The notes under the pieces were generated by a model that was not told where the DNA came from, made no database searches, and worked only from the letters and a program-made list of their open reading frames with translations. Both the position numbers and the translations under genes were made by a program. 64,000 nucleotides of DNA from Bacillus sp. FJAT-18017. GTDB lineage: Bacteria > Bacillota > Bacilli > Bacillales > Cytobacillaceae. Of this stretch, positions 36,098 to 45,164 are shown one piece after another. Location of the stretch: the NCBI RefSeq assembly GCF_001278805.1, contig NZ_CP012602.1, positions 1,828,001-1,892,000 of the forward strand, in the 5' to 3' direction. Every line of letters begins with the position of its first letter. The stretch's first letter is position 1.

Positions 36098-37576
36098 ATG
36101 AACCAATTAATTATTAATTACGGTGCCCGGGAAAAACGGGCCGCCTATTTAAAGGACGGCAAAGTGGAAAGAATCGAACTGAGCCGCGAAGACAGCCAAA
36201 CTCTTGTTGGAAGTATTTTCCTGGGGATTGTCACCAAGGTGCTTCCAGGCATGAATGCTGCCTTTGTGGACATTGGAACCGGGAGGAACGCGTATCTGCA
36301 TCGTGATGCTCTTGCCTCATTTGTCCAGTCGGATGAGCCTGCCGAAGCAAAAGCAAAAAAGTCGGTTTCATCGTATGTCAGCCAGGGTGAGCGGCTGCTC
36401 GTTCAGGTGGAAAAAGATCCGGTGGGAACTAAGGGTGCGAAGGTGACCGGGATCCTTGAATTTGGCGGCGCCCATCTTGTCTATATGCCCCAGGGAAAAC
36501 AGGTGGCTGTTTCCAAGAAAATGGCTTCTTCAGAGAGGCGTGAGCAAATTAGGAACCTGGGCCGCGATGCCACGATTGATCCGGAAGGTGTTTTGTTCAG
36601 GACTTCCTCCGAGATAGTCAGCGATGAAGACCTCCTGGTTGAACTAGATCAGCTTCGCGAGGAAGCTTCTGTGCTTTTTCAAAAAGCAGCGGGATTAAAG
36701 AAGCCCTTCCTCCTTTCCTCGAGCGATCCTTTCCTTGAAAAAGTTCAGGAACTGCTGACTACAATCGAGGAAGGAGAAGTAATGGCTGACGACCTGGCAT
36801 TCCTTGAAAAGCTGAAGGCTTTTGGAAAAGGCCTTTCATTTTCGTATTATTCAGGCAAACCGAATATATTTGATGCATACGGAACTGATAAAGAGCTTGA
36901 TAAGCTGCTTCGAAGAGTGGTTTGGCTCGAAAATGGCGGCTATTTGCTTTTTGAAGAAACGGAAACATTGATCGCTATTGATGTGAATACAGGCAAGTTT
37001 TCCGGAAAAAACAACTTGCGGGAAACGGTCTTAAAAACAAACCTTATGGCAACGGAGGAAACCGCCAGGCAAATAAGGCTTCGCGACCTGGCTGGAATTA
37101 TTCTGATTGATTTCATCGATATGAAGCAAGACCATGACCGTGAGCTCGTTGCTAAAAAGATGGAAGCGGAGCTGAAAAAGGATTGGCGGCGGACGAGGGT
37201 GGCCGGGTTTACGTCGCTCGGAATTCTCCAGATTACCAGAAGGCGTGTTGGAGAGTCTTTCGGAGAAACACTAACAGTAAAATGCCCTTCATGTGAAGGG
37301 ACGGGAAGGGTGTCAAGCCCGGAAACTGTGGCGTTCAAGCTGGAACGCGAGCTGTGGGAATACCGCGGCAGCCTTGAGGATGCAGTCCTGATTGAGGCGA
37401 CCGAGCAGGTAAGGTCAGTTTTTAGCGGGGAAGGAAATATCCACTTAAATAGGATTGAAAAGTCACTGGGTATGAAAATTATCTTTAGTGTTGCTGTTTC
37501 GCCGATTCATTTTTATAAAATCCTGCAGTTTGGTTCTGCGGATGAACTTAAGGAAAAAGCCCGTAAATTAGGTTGA
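36098..37576 (+). CDS. rng: Ribonuclease G (RNase E/G family)
   Basis: A 492-residue endoribonuclease. It has an S1-like RNA-binding part (FLGIVTKVLPGMNAAFVDIGTGRNAYLH), the catalytic DNase-I-like part with LIAIDVNTGKFSG and LRDLAGIILIDFIDM containing the metal-binding aspartates, and the zinc-link CPSCEGTG. It lacks the long C-terminal scaffold of E. coli RNase E. B. subtilis has no RNase E/G homologue and uses RNase Y. ATG 36098 is chosen at the conserved MNQLIINYG; the site GCGGGG upstream is modest. It sits between spoIVFB and rplU. Confidence 0.94.
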   Translation: MNQLIINYGAREKRAAYLKDGKVERIELSREDSQTLVGSIFLGIVTKVLPGMNAAFVDIGTGRNAYLHRDALASFVQSDEPAEAKAKKSVSSYVSQGERLLVQVEKDPVGTKGAKVTGILEFGGAHLVYMPQGKQVAVSKKMASSERREQIRNLGRDATIDPEGVLFRTSSEIVSDEDLLVELDQLREEASVLFQKAAGLKKPFLLSSSDPFLEKVQELLTTIEEGEVMADDLAFLEKLKAFGKGLSFSYYSGKPNIFDAYGTDKELDKLLRRVVWLENGGYLLFEETETLIAIDVNTGKFSGKNNLRETVLKTNLMATEETARQIRLRDLAGIILIDFIDMKQDHDRELVAKKMEAELKKDWRRTRVAGFTSLGILQITRRRVGESFGETLTVKCPSCEGTGRVSSPETVAFKLERELWEYRGSLEDAVLIEATEQVRSVFSGEGNIHLNRIEKSLGMKIIFSVAVSPIHFYKILQFGSADELKEKARKLG

Positions 37577-37602
37577 CACTACGTGCCAAGTTGTGATAGT
37601 AT
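37573..37602 (+). promoter_or_regulatory. Sigma-A promoter of the rplU operon
   Basis: A consensus TTGACA (37573-37578) and TAGTAT (37597-37602) are separated by 18 bases, with an extended -10 TG at 37594-37595. Confidence 0.75.
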
Positions 37603-37608
37603 TTTCAT

Positions 37609-37717
37609 GTTATGTTTGTAGCGCACCCGTGCTACAACCGCTCAGAACAGGTTTTCAAGATTTGCGGGAGCAAACGCCTGGGTTGGCGAGTCTTAGACTA
37701 AGAGGAGGTGCAAGTTC
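37609..37717 (+). promoter_or_regulatory. Ribosomal protein L21 leader
   Basis: A structured leader before rplU. TGTAGC pairs with GCTACA around GCACCCGT (37617-37636). Further conserved-looking segments are CCGCTCAGAACAGG, TTTGCGGGAGCAAACGCC and TTGGCGAGTC before the AGGAGG. It resembles the L21 leader found in Bacillus, thought to let L21 control its own operon. Confidence 0.8.
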
Positions 37718-38026
37718 ATGTACGCAATTATCGAAACAGGCGGTAAGCAAATCCGTGTAGAAGAAGGCCAAGCCATCTACATCGAAAAGCTGAACGCTGA
37801 AGCAGGCGAAACAGTTACATTTGATAAGGTTCTTTTCGTTGGTGGTGAAAATGTTAAGGTTGGCAGCCCGGTTGTTGAAGGCGCAACTGTTACAGCTACT
37901 GTTGAAAAGCAGGGCCGCGCAAAGAAAATCATCGTTTTCAAGCTCAAAGCGAAGAAAAACTACCGTAAAAAGCAAGGTCATCGTCAGCCATACACTAAAG
38001 TTGTAATCGGCAAAATCAACGCGTAA
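37718..38026 (+). CDS. rplU: 50S ribosomal protein L21
   Basis: A 102-residue ribosomal protein that binds 23S r[21 protein letters not shown] at the N-terminus and [15 protein letters not shown] near the C-terminus are L21 signatures. AGGAGG precedes ATG 37718. It heads the rplU-prp-rpmA operon. Confidence 0.99.
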   Translation: MYAIIETGGKQIRVEEGQAIYIEKLNAEAGETVTFDKVLFVGGENVKVGSPVVEGATVTATVEKQGRAKKIIVFKLKAKKNYRKKQGHRQPYTKVVIGKINA

Positions 38027-38037
38027 GGCGTGATTTG

Positions 38038-38385
38038 ATGATAAATGTAGCGATTATTCGAAATGACACCGGCTCGATTGATTCGTTTTCAATCAGTGGC
38101 CATGCTTTTTTTGCAAAACGGGGCGAGGATATCGTCTGTGCGGGCGTTTCCGCAGTTTCTGTTGGTGCAATAAATGCCATCCACGAGATTACGGGAGTCG
38201 TTCCCGAAACAGAGATTGATTATGAAGAAGGTCTGCTCCGCTGTGTGATTCCGGGAAACCTCTCGGCGCAGGAGCAAGCTAAAATTCAGATTCTTCTCGA
38301 AGGAATGTACTACTCGTTGAAAACGATCGAAGAAGAGTACGGAAAGCACATACGAATTACCTTCAAAAACCAGGAGGTGGAATAA
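38038..38385 (+). CDS. prp: Prp, ribosomal-processing cysteine protease
   Basis: A 115-residue protease (YsxB family) that removes the N-terminal extension of L27. The catalytic His and Cys are visible in SGHAFFAKRGEDIVCAGVSAV, spaced 12 residues apart. It lies between rplU and rpmA, and the L27 encoded next has the matching cleavage site. ATG 38038 is preferred over TTG 38035; GGCGTGA upstream is a weak site. Confidence 0.95.
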   Translation: MINVAIIRNDTGSIDSFSISGHAFFAKRGEDIVCAGVSAVSVGAINAIHEITGVVPETEIDYEEGLLRCVIPGNLSAQEQAKIQILLEGMYYSLKTIEEEYGKHIRITFKNQEVE

Positions 38386-38679
<294 letters not shown>

Positions 38680-38691
38680 GTTAACGTTCTG

Positions 38692-38727
38692 AAAACTCTA
38701 GCCTCCATGGCTGGGGTTTTCTTTTTG
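38692..38727 (+). terminator. Terminator of the rplU-prp-rpmA operon
   Basis: AAAACTCTAGCC pairs with GGCTGGGGTTTT (two G-U pairs) around TCCAT and is followed by CTTTTTG. Confidence 0.88.
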
Positions 38728-38827
38728 TGTTTTTTACTGGAAAAAGAAGGCAGGTTAAATCATTTAGGCTCTTCGCTAATAGTAGTGGTTTTATCAGTTT
38801 AATCGCTGTGCAGCCAGCGATAGAAAA

Positions 38828-39015
38828 ATAAGCGGAGATTTTCCACTTATGCTACCGAAGGGAACTTTTATCGGGTGAAATAAGCGGAGATAATTCCCTT
38901 ATGAAAACACATACCCCTCTAAATAAGCGCTTTTTAAGTCATTAGGCGGAAATTCTCCGTCTATTGAGGCTGTTTTTAGGACGGTTTACTATATAAGCGG
39001 AAATAGTCCCCTTAT
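38828..39015. repeat. Cluster of ATAAGCGGA hairpin repeats in the rpmA-spo0B gap
   Basis: Copies lie at 38828-38850 (ATAAGCGGA...TCCACTTAT), 38880-38902 (ATAAGCGGA...TCCCTTAT), 38943-38963 (TAGGCGGA...TCCGTCTA) and 38993-39015 (ATAAGCGGA...TCCCCTTAT). Each is a small hairpin. Related copies are at 8843-8864, 8903-8927 and 39862-39888. No reading frame with a start and ribosome binding site is evident in 38728-39180. Confidence 0.75.
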
Positions 39016-39172
39016 TCACTAGGGTGCAATGACCTATGGTCCACCCAGCCGATACTGGCGAATTCCAAGATGCCTAAACCAGCATCTTTTTATCGAACAG
39101 AATTTGTTAAACACCCTGTTGGGGTGAGTGTAAGATACATGTCCAAACCAGAATTTTCCGATAGTGCCAAAT

Positions 39173-39204
39173 TTGCTTACGAACCAGGCTTTTTTTGTTA
39201 TACT
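39173..39204 (+). promoter_or_regulatory. Candidate promoter of spo0B-obgE
   Basis: An extended -10 TGT-TATACT (TATACT 39199-39204) with a weak TTGCTT (39173-39178) 20 bases upstream. The start of spo0B lies about 35 bases downstream. Confidence 0.5.
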
Positions 39205-39239
39205 ATGAGCAAATGAGCATTAGGTATAAGGAGTAATGT

Positions 39240-39773
39240 ATGGAAAAGAATTGGGATCTTGTTGAAGTTCTCAGGTATTCCCGACATGACTGGCTGAACA
39301 GGCTGCAGCTGATAAAAGGGAATCTTGATTTGGATCGGATGGATTGTGCAAAAGCTGTGATTGATAAAATCATTATTGAGACTCAACAGGAATCGAAGCT
39401 TTCGAATCTTAAAATGCCTGAGCTTGCATCTCAGCTGCTAAGAGCAAATTGGGAAGGACACCATTTCACGCTTGAATACGAGGTTTTGTACGAACAACAA
39501 GCAGAGCCGGTTGATGAAACTGCGATTACAGAGTGGGTGGCTGAATTCTTTTCCATATTGGATCAATCTGTTGAACCTTACCAGGAGAACAGCCTCTCCA
39601 TCTGCCTGAACCAGGTCGAGGATGGAGTAAGTTTCAATTTTGATTTTAGCGGAATAATAAAAGAGACGAAGCTGCTTGGCGAACTCCTTCAGAAAGGCAG
39701 CGGCTTGAAAATTTCTGTAAGGGAGCTTACCCGCGAGGAGCTCGATGTAGAGGTTTTTGTGCCGTTCTGCTAA
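39240..39773 (+). CDS. spo0B: Spo0B, sporulation initiation phosphotransferase
   Basis: A 177-residue phosphorelay protein that moves phosphate from Spo0F to Spo0A. The phosphorylated His lies in LRYSRHDWLNRLQLIKGNLDL within the helical hairpin (about 10-50). The C-terminal part is a degenerate kinase-like fold. AAGGAG lies before ATG 39240. It precedes obgE as in B. subtilis, where Obg also affects sporulation initiation. Confidence 0.93.
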   Translation: MEKNWDLVEVLRYSRHDWLNRLQLIKGNLDLDRMDCAKAVIDKIIIETQQESKLSNLKMPELASQLLRANWEGHHFTLEYEVLYEQQAEPVDETAITEWVAEFFSILDQSVEPYQENSLSICLNQVEDGVSFNFDFSGIIKETKLLGELLQKGSGLKISVRELTREELDVEVFVPFC

Positions 39774-39860
39774 CGGATGTCCCGCCGTGTAGATCAGAAG
39801 GAAAAGTTAGTGAATGGATATGGCCATCGGGGCATGGATTTGGTCTTTTCAAGTATGACC

Positions 39861-39889
39861 CATAAGCGGACCCAAACCATCCACTTATG
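39861..39889. repeat. Single ATAAGCGGA hairpin between spo0B and obgE
   Basis: CATAAGCGGA (39861-39870) and TCCACTTATG (39880-39889) form a 10-bp stem with one G-U pair. It belongs to the same family as the cluster at 38.8-39.0 kb and lies about 30 bases before obgE, inside the presumed operon mRNA. Confidence 0.7.
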
Positions 39890-39920
39890 CTTTTCGATAC
39901 AGACGGGAGGATTTTGAAAA

Positions 39921-41213
39921 ATGTTTGTTGATCAGGTGAAAGTTTATGTAAAAGGCGGGGATGGCGGCGATGGTATGGTCGCGTTCCGCCGTGAAAAATA
40001 TGTGCCCAATGGAGGCCCTGCTGGCGGTGACGGCGGCAAGGGAGCCAACGTTGTTTTCCAGGTTGAAGAAGGCCTCAGCACTCTGATAGATTTCCGCTAT
40101 AAGCGCCACTTTAAGGCTGACCGCGGCGAACACGGCATGTCGAAAAACCAGCATGGGCGTGGTGCCAAGGATATGATTGTCAAGGTCCCGCCTGGCACAG
40201 TCATCTATGATGAAGAAACGAATGCGATCATCGCCGACCTTGTAGAAAATGGCCAAACTGCCGTTATCGCAAAGGGAGGCCGTGGAGGACGCGGCAATTC
40301 ACGGTTTGCTACTCCGCAAAATCCAGCTCCCGAGCTTTCCGAAAAAGGAGAGCCAGGCCAGGAGAGGAACGTTATACTCGAATTGAAGCTGCTTGCTGAC
40401 TGCGGGCTAGTCGGTTTTCCAAGTGTCGGAAAATCCACGCTTCTTTCTGTTGTATCCTCAGCAAAGCCGAAGATTGCCGAATACCATTTTACAACAATCG
40501 TACCGAACCTCGGTGTTGTTGAAACGGAAGATGGCCGCAGTTTTGTAATGGCAGACCTTCCAGGCTTGATTGAAGGTGCCCATCAGGGAGTTGGCCTGGG
40601 ACATCAGTTCCTGCGCCATATCGAGCGGACCAGAGTTATTGTCCATGTGATTGACATGGCGGCGACAGAAGGCCGGGATCCGTTTGAGGATTATACGAAA
40701 ATTAATCAGGAACTTCAGCAATACAATCTTAGGCTGACCGAGCGTCCGCAAATCATTGTTGCAAACAAGATGGACATGCCGGAAGCAGAGGAAAACCTGA
40801 AGGCTTTCAAGGAGCAAATCCAGGAAGATTATCCTATTTTCCCAATCTCCGCGGTTACTAGGCAGGGGCTGAGGGATTTGCTGTTTGCCATCGCTGATAA
40901 AATTGCTGAAACACCTGAATTCCCGCTCCATGAAGAAGCACTTGAGGATACAAGTGTGAACAGGGTTGTTTATAAGCATGAGAACGAGCCGGAGCAATTC
41001 AAAATTACCAGAGATCCAGATGGCGCTTATGTTATTTCTGGTGACAGTCTAGAAAGATTGTTCAAAATGACGGACTTCTCCCGTGATGAGTCGGTTCGCC
41101 GCTTTGCCCGCCAGCTGCGCGGCATGGGTGTCGATGATGCACTAAGGGAGCGCGGTGCCCAGGATGGCGACATTGTCAGGCTGCTTGAATTTGAATTTGA
41201 GTTTATTGAGTAA
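39921..41213 (+). CDS. obgE: GTPase Obg/CgtA
   Basis: A 430-residue ribosome-associated GTPase. The glycine-rich Obg fold ([30 protein letters not shown]) spans about 1-158. The G domain has [23 protein letters not shown] and SA. The C-terminal OCT domain starts about 345. It acts in 50S assembly and the stress response and is essential in B. subtilis. GACGGGAGG lies upstream of ATG 39921. Confidence 0.98.
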   Translation: MFVDQVKVYVKGGDGGDGMVAFRREKYVPNGGPAGGDGGKGANVVFQVEEGLSTLIDFRYKRHFKADRGEHGMSKNQHGRGAKDMIVKVPPGTVIYDEETNAIIADLVENGQTAVIAKGGRGGRGNSRFATPQNPAPELSEKGEPGQERNVILELKLLADCGLVGFPSVGKSTLLSVVSSAKPKIAEYHFTTIVPNLGVVETEDGRSFVMADLPGLIEGAHQGVGLGHQFLRHIERTRVIVHVIDMAATEGRDPFEDYTKINQELQQYNLRLTERPQIIVANKMDMPEAEENLKAFKEQIQEDYPIFPISAVTRQGLRDLLFAIADKIAETPEFPLHEEALEDTSVNRVVYKHENEPEQFKITRDPDGAYVISGDSLERLFKMTDFSRDESVRRFARQLRGMGVDDALRERGAQDGDIVRLLEFEFEFIE

Positions 41214-41237
41214 TGGCTTAAGCGGGGTGTGGTTGGT

Positions 41238-41693
41238 TTGAGTTATAAAAAGGGAGATTTGAAATTTTATCTGGTCAGGGAAGATGTATTGCCGGAAGCG
41301 ATGAAGAAGACCATTGATGCAAAGGAACTGCTTGAACGTGGCAAAGCTTTGAATGTTGGCGAAGCTGTCCGCCAGGTTGACCTTAGCCGGAGTGCTTTTT
41401 ACAAGTACAAGGATACGGTCTATCCATTTTCACAAATTGTGAAGGATCGGCTTGTCACGCTCGTTTTCCATTTGGAGGATCGTTCCGGCACGCTATCGCA
41501 GCTGCTTGGCATAGTTGCAAATGCCGGCTGCAATGTCTTGTCCATCAATCAATCCATCCCACTTCAAGGTAGAGCGGTTGTTACCCTTTCCCTTAATATC
41601 AAAGAAATTAAGGTGGAAATAGAAGACTTGCTTGAAACCTTAAAGCAGCTTGAATACGTTGAAAGTGTCGAAATACTCGGCACAGGAGCTTAA
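41238..41693 (+). CDS. pheB: PheB, ACT-domain protein
   Basis: A 151-residue protein with an N-terminal helix-turn-helix-like region ([35 protein letters not shown]) and a C-terminal ACT domain ([32 protein letters not shown]). It matches PheB of B. subtilis, historically linked to phenylalanine synthesis but with no proven enzyme activity. TTG 41238 is preferred over GTG 41229 because AGCGGGG is then about 10 bases upstream. The usual partner pheA does not follow. Confidence 0.88.
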   Translation: MSYKKGDLKFYLVREDVLPEAMKKTIDAKELLERGKALNVGEAVRQVDLSRSAFYKYKDTVYPFSQIVKDRLVTLVFHLEDRSGTLSQLLGIVANAGCNVLSINQSIPLQGRAVVTLSLNIKEIKVEIEDLLETLKQLEYVESVEILGTGA

Positions 41694-41701
41694 GAAATGG
41701 T

Positions 41702-41737
41702 AAAGGCCTGTTTCCCGGTGAGGGAACAGGCCTTTCT
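41702..41737. terminator. Bidirectional terminator between pheB and niaR
   Basis: AAAGGCCTGTTTCCC pairs with GGGAACAGGCCTTT around GGTGA. It lies between convergent genes and ends in a short T-rich tract. Confidence 0.88.
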
Positions 41738-41748
41738 TTGAGCTTTCT

Positions 41749-42288
41749 CTAATTTGTAATCAGGAACCCGGCCTTATGAAGGGTTTGTTCAGCTCTTTCA
41801 AGTGCTTCCTTAGAACCAGCGGTCAGCGTGTGCAAATGATAACCGCCAGTCAGTTCGGATAGGAAGGAAGCATTCGTTTCCCTGACCTTCGTCATGAATT
41901 TTGAAACCTCTGGGCGATTCGAGACCATGATTGATGCTGTCAGGTCTCCGTAGACAGGATGTTCGATTTTGACATCCTTAACGGTGACTCCTTCGTCCAC
42001 GATGGCGATTAATTCCTGCTCTGTTTTATCAGGAGCATGGAAGCAGGCTATGGTCTTTTCATAAACAGGCGCCTGAGTATTTTGTTTCAAATACAAATAT
42101 CCCTGGCTTGTCGCGATGATCGGTTCGCTTTTGGCTTTTAGAAGCGTGATGTCACCTACAATGATTTGTCTGCTGACATTTGCCCTAGCCGCCAGCTCGC
42201 TGCCTGTAATCGGCTCGTTACTATCCTTCAAAAGCGACAAAATAATCGCTCTCCGCTCATCTCCAAGCAATTTCTTTTGTTCACCCAT
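41749..42288 (-). CDS. niaR: NiaR (YrxA), nicotinate-responsive repressor of NAD synthesis
   Basis: A 179-residue repressor with an N-terminal winged helix-turn-helix (RRAIILSLLKDSNEPITGSELAARANVSRQIIVGDI) and a C-terminal 3H domain whose conserved histidines include IEHPVYGDL and GGYHLHTL. With nicotinic acid bound it represses nadBCA and nifS. ATG 42288 is chosen because GGGAG lies 9 bases upstream; TTG 42297 touches that site. It is downstream of nifS on the same strand, and the operon it likely controls is next door. Confidence 0.95.
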   Translation of the reverse strand: MGEQKKLLGDERRAIILSLLKDSNEPITGSELAARANVSRQIIVGDITLLKAKSEPIIATSQGYLYLKQNTQAPVYEKTIACFHAPDKTEQELIAIVDEGVTVKDVKIEHPVYGDLTASIMVSNRPEVSKFMTKVRETNASFLSELTGGYHLHTLTAGSKEALERAEQTLHKAGFLITN

Positions 42289-42353
42289 ATACAACAACTC
42301 CCGGTAGGATGGTTAATCCTATTTTAGCATAAGCATTAATAGATATCCTTCAA

Positions 42354-43481
42354 TCAAAATTTGCCGGCTATTCCGACAATATCGGCAGCGAGTTTTTTTG
42401 CGTCATTTTCACTTGTTGTTGTTCCGAAAGATATTCTTACAAACTCTTTTGCCTGCTTGCCATCAATGCCGATTGCCTGCATCGTCTTGGATGGGGATAG
42501 CATCCCTGAGTGGCAGGCAGTCCCGGTTGAAATCGCATAACCGAGCCGATTGCATTCGAGCATAAGCCATTGTCCTTCTATGCCGGCAATACCAAGTCCG
42601 ATAATCGCAGGATATTGTTGATCCCCTGTTGAACCGAATATAGCAAGTTTTCCTCTTAAAGGTTCCAATCCCAGTAAAAATTCAGTTCGCAGTGCCGTAA
42701 ACCTATTTACATTCTCTGGAATATGTCTTACTGCCTTTTCAGCGGCAGTTGCCATCGCAGCGATGGCGGGCACATTCAATGTTCCTGGCCTTAAGCCTTT
42801 TTCGTGGGATGTTCCGGGAAAGAACGGCTTCCAGGCAACTTCGGGGTTAATGTAAACACAGCCAATGCCCTTAGGACCATATAACTTATGGCCGGACACG
42901 GAGAAGCTTGAGACAGAAGATATTAGCGGACGAATGTCAATTTTTCCGGCAGCCTGTACAAAATCGGAATGAAAGAGAATTCCGCTGCTTTTGCAAAGTG
43001 CGCCGATCTCCTTAATAGGCTGAATTGTGCCAATTTCAGGGTTCACAAGCTGAATGGCTGCTACTACTGTATCAGGCCTGATAGCGTCCTTGAAGGCACT
43101 CATATTAATCGTGCCAGAAGAGGTAAAGGGAAGCCTTGTGATTTCGTATCCGTTGTTCTCCAGCCTGTTCAAGACCCCGCTCACGGATGAATGTTCCGCA
43201 TAGCCTGTAATGATATGCTTACCTTCATGACGGGCGGAGAGGAGTGCCTCTAGACATAAGAAATTCCCTTCAGAACCGCCACTTGTAAAATAAACCCCTT
43301 CTGAACTGACGCCAAAACTTTGCGCAATAAGGCTGCGTGATTCCTCGACAATGTCTCTAGCAGCACCTCCACTATCATGAAGGCTGTTTGGATTGCCAAA
43401 GAACTGAATGGATACCTGGTTATATACTTCTAGTGCTTCCTTGCCAATAGGCGTGGTCGCTGCAAAATCAAAATAATTCAT
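42354..43481 (-). CDS. nifS: NifS-type cysteine desulfurase for NAD synthesis
   Basis: A 375-residue PLP enzyme. It has NPNSLHDSGGAAR, the PLP lysine in SVSGHKLYGPKGIG and the active-site Cys loop ISTGTACHSGMLSPS. In Bacillus this paralogue supplies sulfur for the [4Fe-4S] cluster of NadA, which fits its place divergent to nadBCA. About 110 bases of shared promoter region separate it from nadB. Confidence 0.95.
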   Translation of the reverse strand: MNYFDFAATTPIGKEALEVYNQVSIQFFGNPNSLHDSGGAARDIVEESRSLIAQSFGVSSEGVYFTSGGSEGNFLCLEALLSARHEGKHIITGYAEHSSVSGVLNRLENNGYEITRLPFTSSGTINMSAFKDAIRPDTVVAAIQLVNPEIGTIQPIKEIGALCKSSGILFHSDFVQAAGKIDIRPLISSVSSFSVSGHKLYGPKGIGCVYINPEVAWKPFFPGTSHEKGLRPGTLNVPAIAAMATAAEKAVRHIPENVNRFTALRTEFLLGLEPLRGKLAIFGSTGDQQYPAIIGLGIAGIEGQWLMLECNRLGYAISTGTACHSGMLSPSKTMQAIGIDGKQAKEFVRISFGTTTSENDAKKLAADIVGIAGKF

Positions 43482-43532
43482 CTTCTATTCTCCTATACTC
43501 ATATTCTTCTAGGGTGAAAATTACTTGTAAAT

Positions 43533-43562
43533 AGTCTAATTGTGTGTAAAGATAGATGTCAA
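43533..43562 (-). promoter_or_regulatory. Promoter of nifS-niaR
   Basis: On the minus strand TTGACA (43562-43557) and TAGACT (43538-43533) are separated by 18 bases. The -35 box abuts the candidate NiaR site. Confidence 0.7.
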
Positions 43563-43576
43563 GACACCTGTTTAGT
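43560..43576. promoter_or_regulatory. Candidate NiaR operator between nifS and nadB
   Basis: GACACCTGTT, with the palindromic core ACA-CC-TGT, lies at 43563-43572. It resembles the NiaR sites described for Bacillus NAD genes (recalled, not searched). Its position next to the nifS -35 box, and upstream of the nadB ribosome binding site, would allow control of both directions. Confidence 0.6.
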
Positions 43577-43592
43577 CAGGAGGTAAGCATCA

Positions 43593-45164
43593 TTGGAATC
43601 AACGGATATTTTAATCATTGGAAGCGGGATTGCTGCCCTGCAGCTGGCAACCCACATAGATGTTTCTCGAAAAGTGAAGGTTCTCACAAAAGCAACGGTA
43701 AAGACGTCAAATTCCTACCTGGCACAGGGAGGAATTGCTGCGGCAATCGGTGAAACCGATTCTCCAGCTTTTCACAAACAAGACACACTGGAGGCCGGGC
43801 GCTACCATAACCGGCCGGATATAGTGGAAGCAGTATTGAATGAGGCTCCCTCACTGATTAATGAAATAGCTGATGATGCACCAGTTTTTGATTTGGATCA
43901 AAATGGCACGATCGTTCTTGGCATGGAAGGGGCCCATTGCCGAAACCGAATTGTCCATGGAGGCGGCGATGCCACAGGCAGGACAGTCATCGACTATCTT
44001 GTAGAAAAAATTCGGGGCAATATCGAAGTAGAAGAAAATATGTACACATACGAACTGCTCCTAAATGATAACAAATGCATTGGAGCCAAGGCAAAGACAG
44101 CTGATGGCAGGATTAGAACTTTTTATGCAAAGCATGTCATTCTTGCTACTGGCGGGTGCGGCGGTCTGTATGAATTTACATCGAACTCAAGCGCGGTGAC
44201 CGGAGACGGAATTGCGATGGCGTATCGGGCCGGAGCGGAGATAGCCGATATGGAATTCATCCAATTTCACCCGACACTTCTTTTTGTAAATGGAAAAACA
44301 AGAGGACTAGTTTCTGAGGCGGTAAGGGGAGAAGGAGGAATCCTTGTAACTGAAGACGGCCAGCCAATCATGGAAGGGGTTCATCCATACAAAGACCTTG
44401 CCCCGCGGCATATTGTTGCCCAAACGATTTTCAGCTATATATCAAGCGGGATGCAGACCTATTTGGATATATCCCGGATAGATAACTTTGAAAAGAAATT
44501 TCCAACTGTTACCGAGATTTGTTTGAAAAACGGAGTGGATTTGTCAGGGAGGCGGATTCCGGTTGTGCCCGGAAGCCATTTCCTCATGGGAGGGGTTAAA
44601 ACAGACCTGATTGGAAGGACTACCATTAATGGGCTTTTTGCTATCGGGGAAGTGGCTTGCACCGGCCTTCATGGCGCCAACAGGCTTGCCAGCAATTCCC
44701 TCCTGGAAGGATTGTATCAAGGAAAAAAGCTTGCGGAATGGCTGAACGAAAATCCAAGCGGAAGAGATTCCATGCCGGTGGGGACTATCCAGAAAGCCGC
44801 TGGCAAGCCTTTAAATCTTCCTTCAATAAAAACCATAAAGCAAACGATGATGAAACGGGTGGGGATTGTCCGGTCTGCACAAGGGTTGATTGAACAATTG
44901 GAATGGCTTGCTGAATTCCCTGTTGATAACCTGGAGTCCCTGGACGCTTTTACCACGGATGAACTTACTAAACTATTTATGCTGATTACAGCAAGGCTTG
45001 TTACCGAGTCAGCACTTGAACGGACTGAGAGCAGAGGCGGGCATTATCGGGAAGATTTTCCGGCAGAGGATGATGAAGCCTGGCAGGGGAGAATTATTTT
45101 ACACAAAAGAGTTGGAACGGAGGATGGGGAGAATGAATACCTTCAAACTGCGCTCGCTACTTGA
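43593..45164 (+). CDS. nadB: L-aspartate oxidase
   Basis: A 523-residue FAD enzyme that oxidises L-aspartate to iminoaspartate, the first step of de novo NAD synthesis. It has the FAD-binding ILIIGSGIAALQLA at the N-terminus, SNSYLAQGGIAAAIG, HGGGDATGR, and the active-site region DMEFIQFHPT. The start is TTG 43593 with AGGAGG about 8 bases upstream. Its 3' end overlaps nadC by 32 bases. Confidence 0.97.
   Translation: MESTDILIIGSGIAALQLATHIDVSRKVKVLTKATVKTSNSYLAQGGIAAAIGETDSPAFHKQDTLEAGRYHNRPDIVEAVLNEAPSLINEIADDAPVFDLDQNGTIVLGMEGAHCRNRIVHGGGDATGRTVIDYLVEKIRGNIEVEENMYTYELLLNDNKCIGAKAKTADGRIRTFYAKHVILATGGCGGLYEFTSNSSAVTGDGIAMAYRAGAEIADMEFIQFHPTLLFVNGKTRGLVSEAVRGEGGILVTEDGQPIMEGVHPYKDLAPRHIVAQTIFSYISSGMQTYLDISRIDNFEKKFPTVTEICLKNGVDLSGRRIPVVPGSHFLMGGVKTDLIGRTTINGLFAIGEVACTGLHGANRLASNSLLEGLYQGKKLAEWLNENPSGRDSMPVGTIQKAAGKPLNLPSIKTIKQTMMKRVGIVRSAQGLIEQLEWLAEFPVDNLESLDAFTTDELTKLFMLITARLVTESALERTESRGGHYREDFPAEDDEAWQGRIILHKRVGTEDGENEYLQTALAT

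Noticed and set aside
44998..45132. Extended N-terminus of nadC
   Set aside because: The extra 45 codons lie inside nadB and match nothing in the NadC family, while ATG 45133 has a ribosome binding site and the family start.
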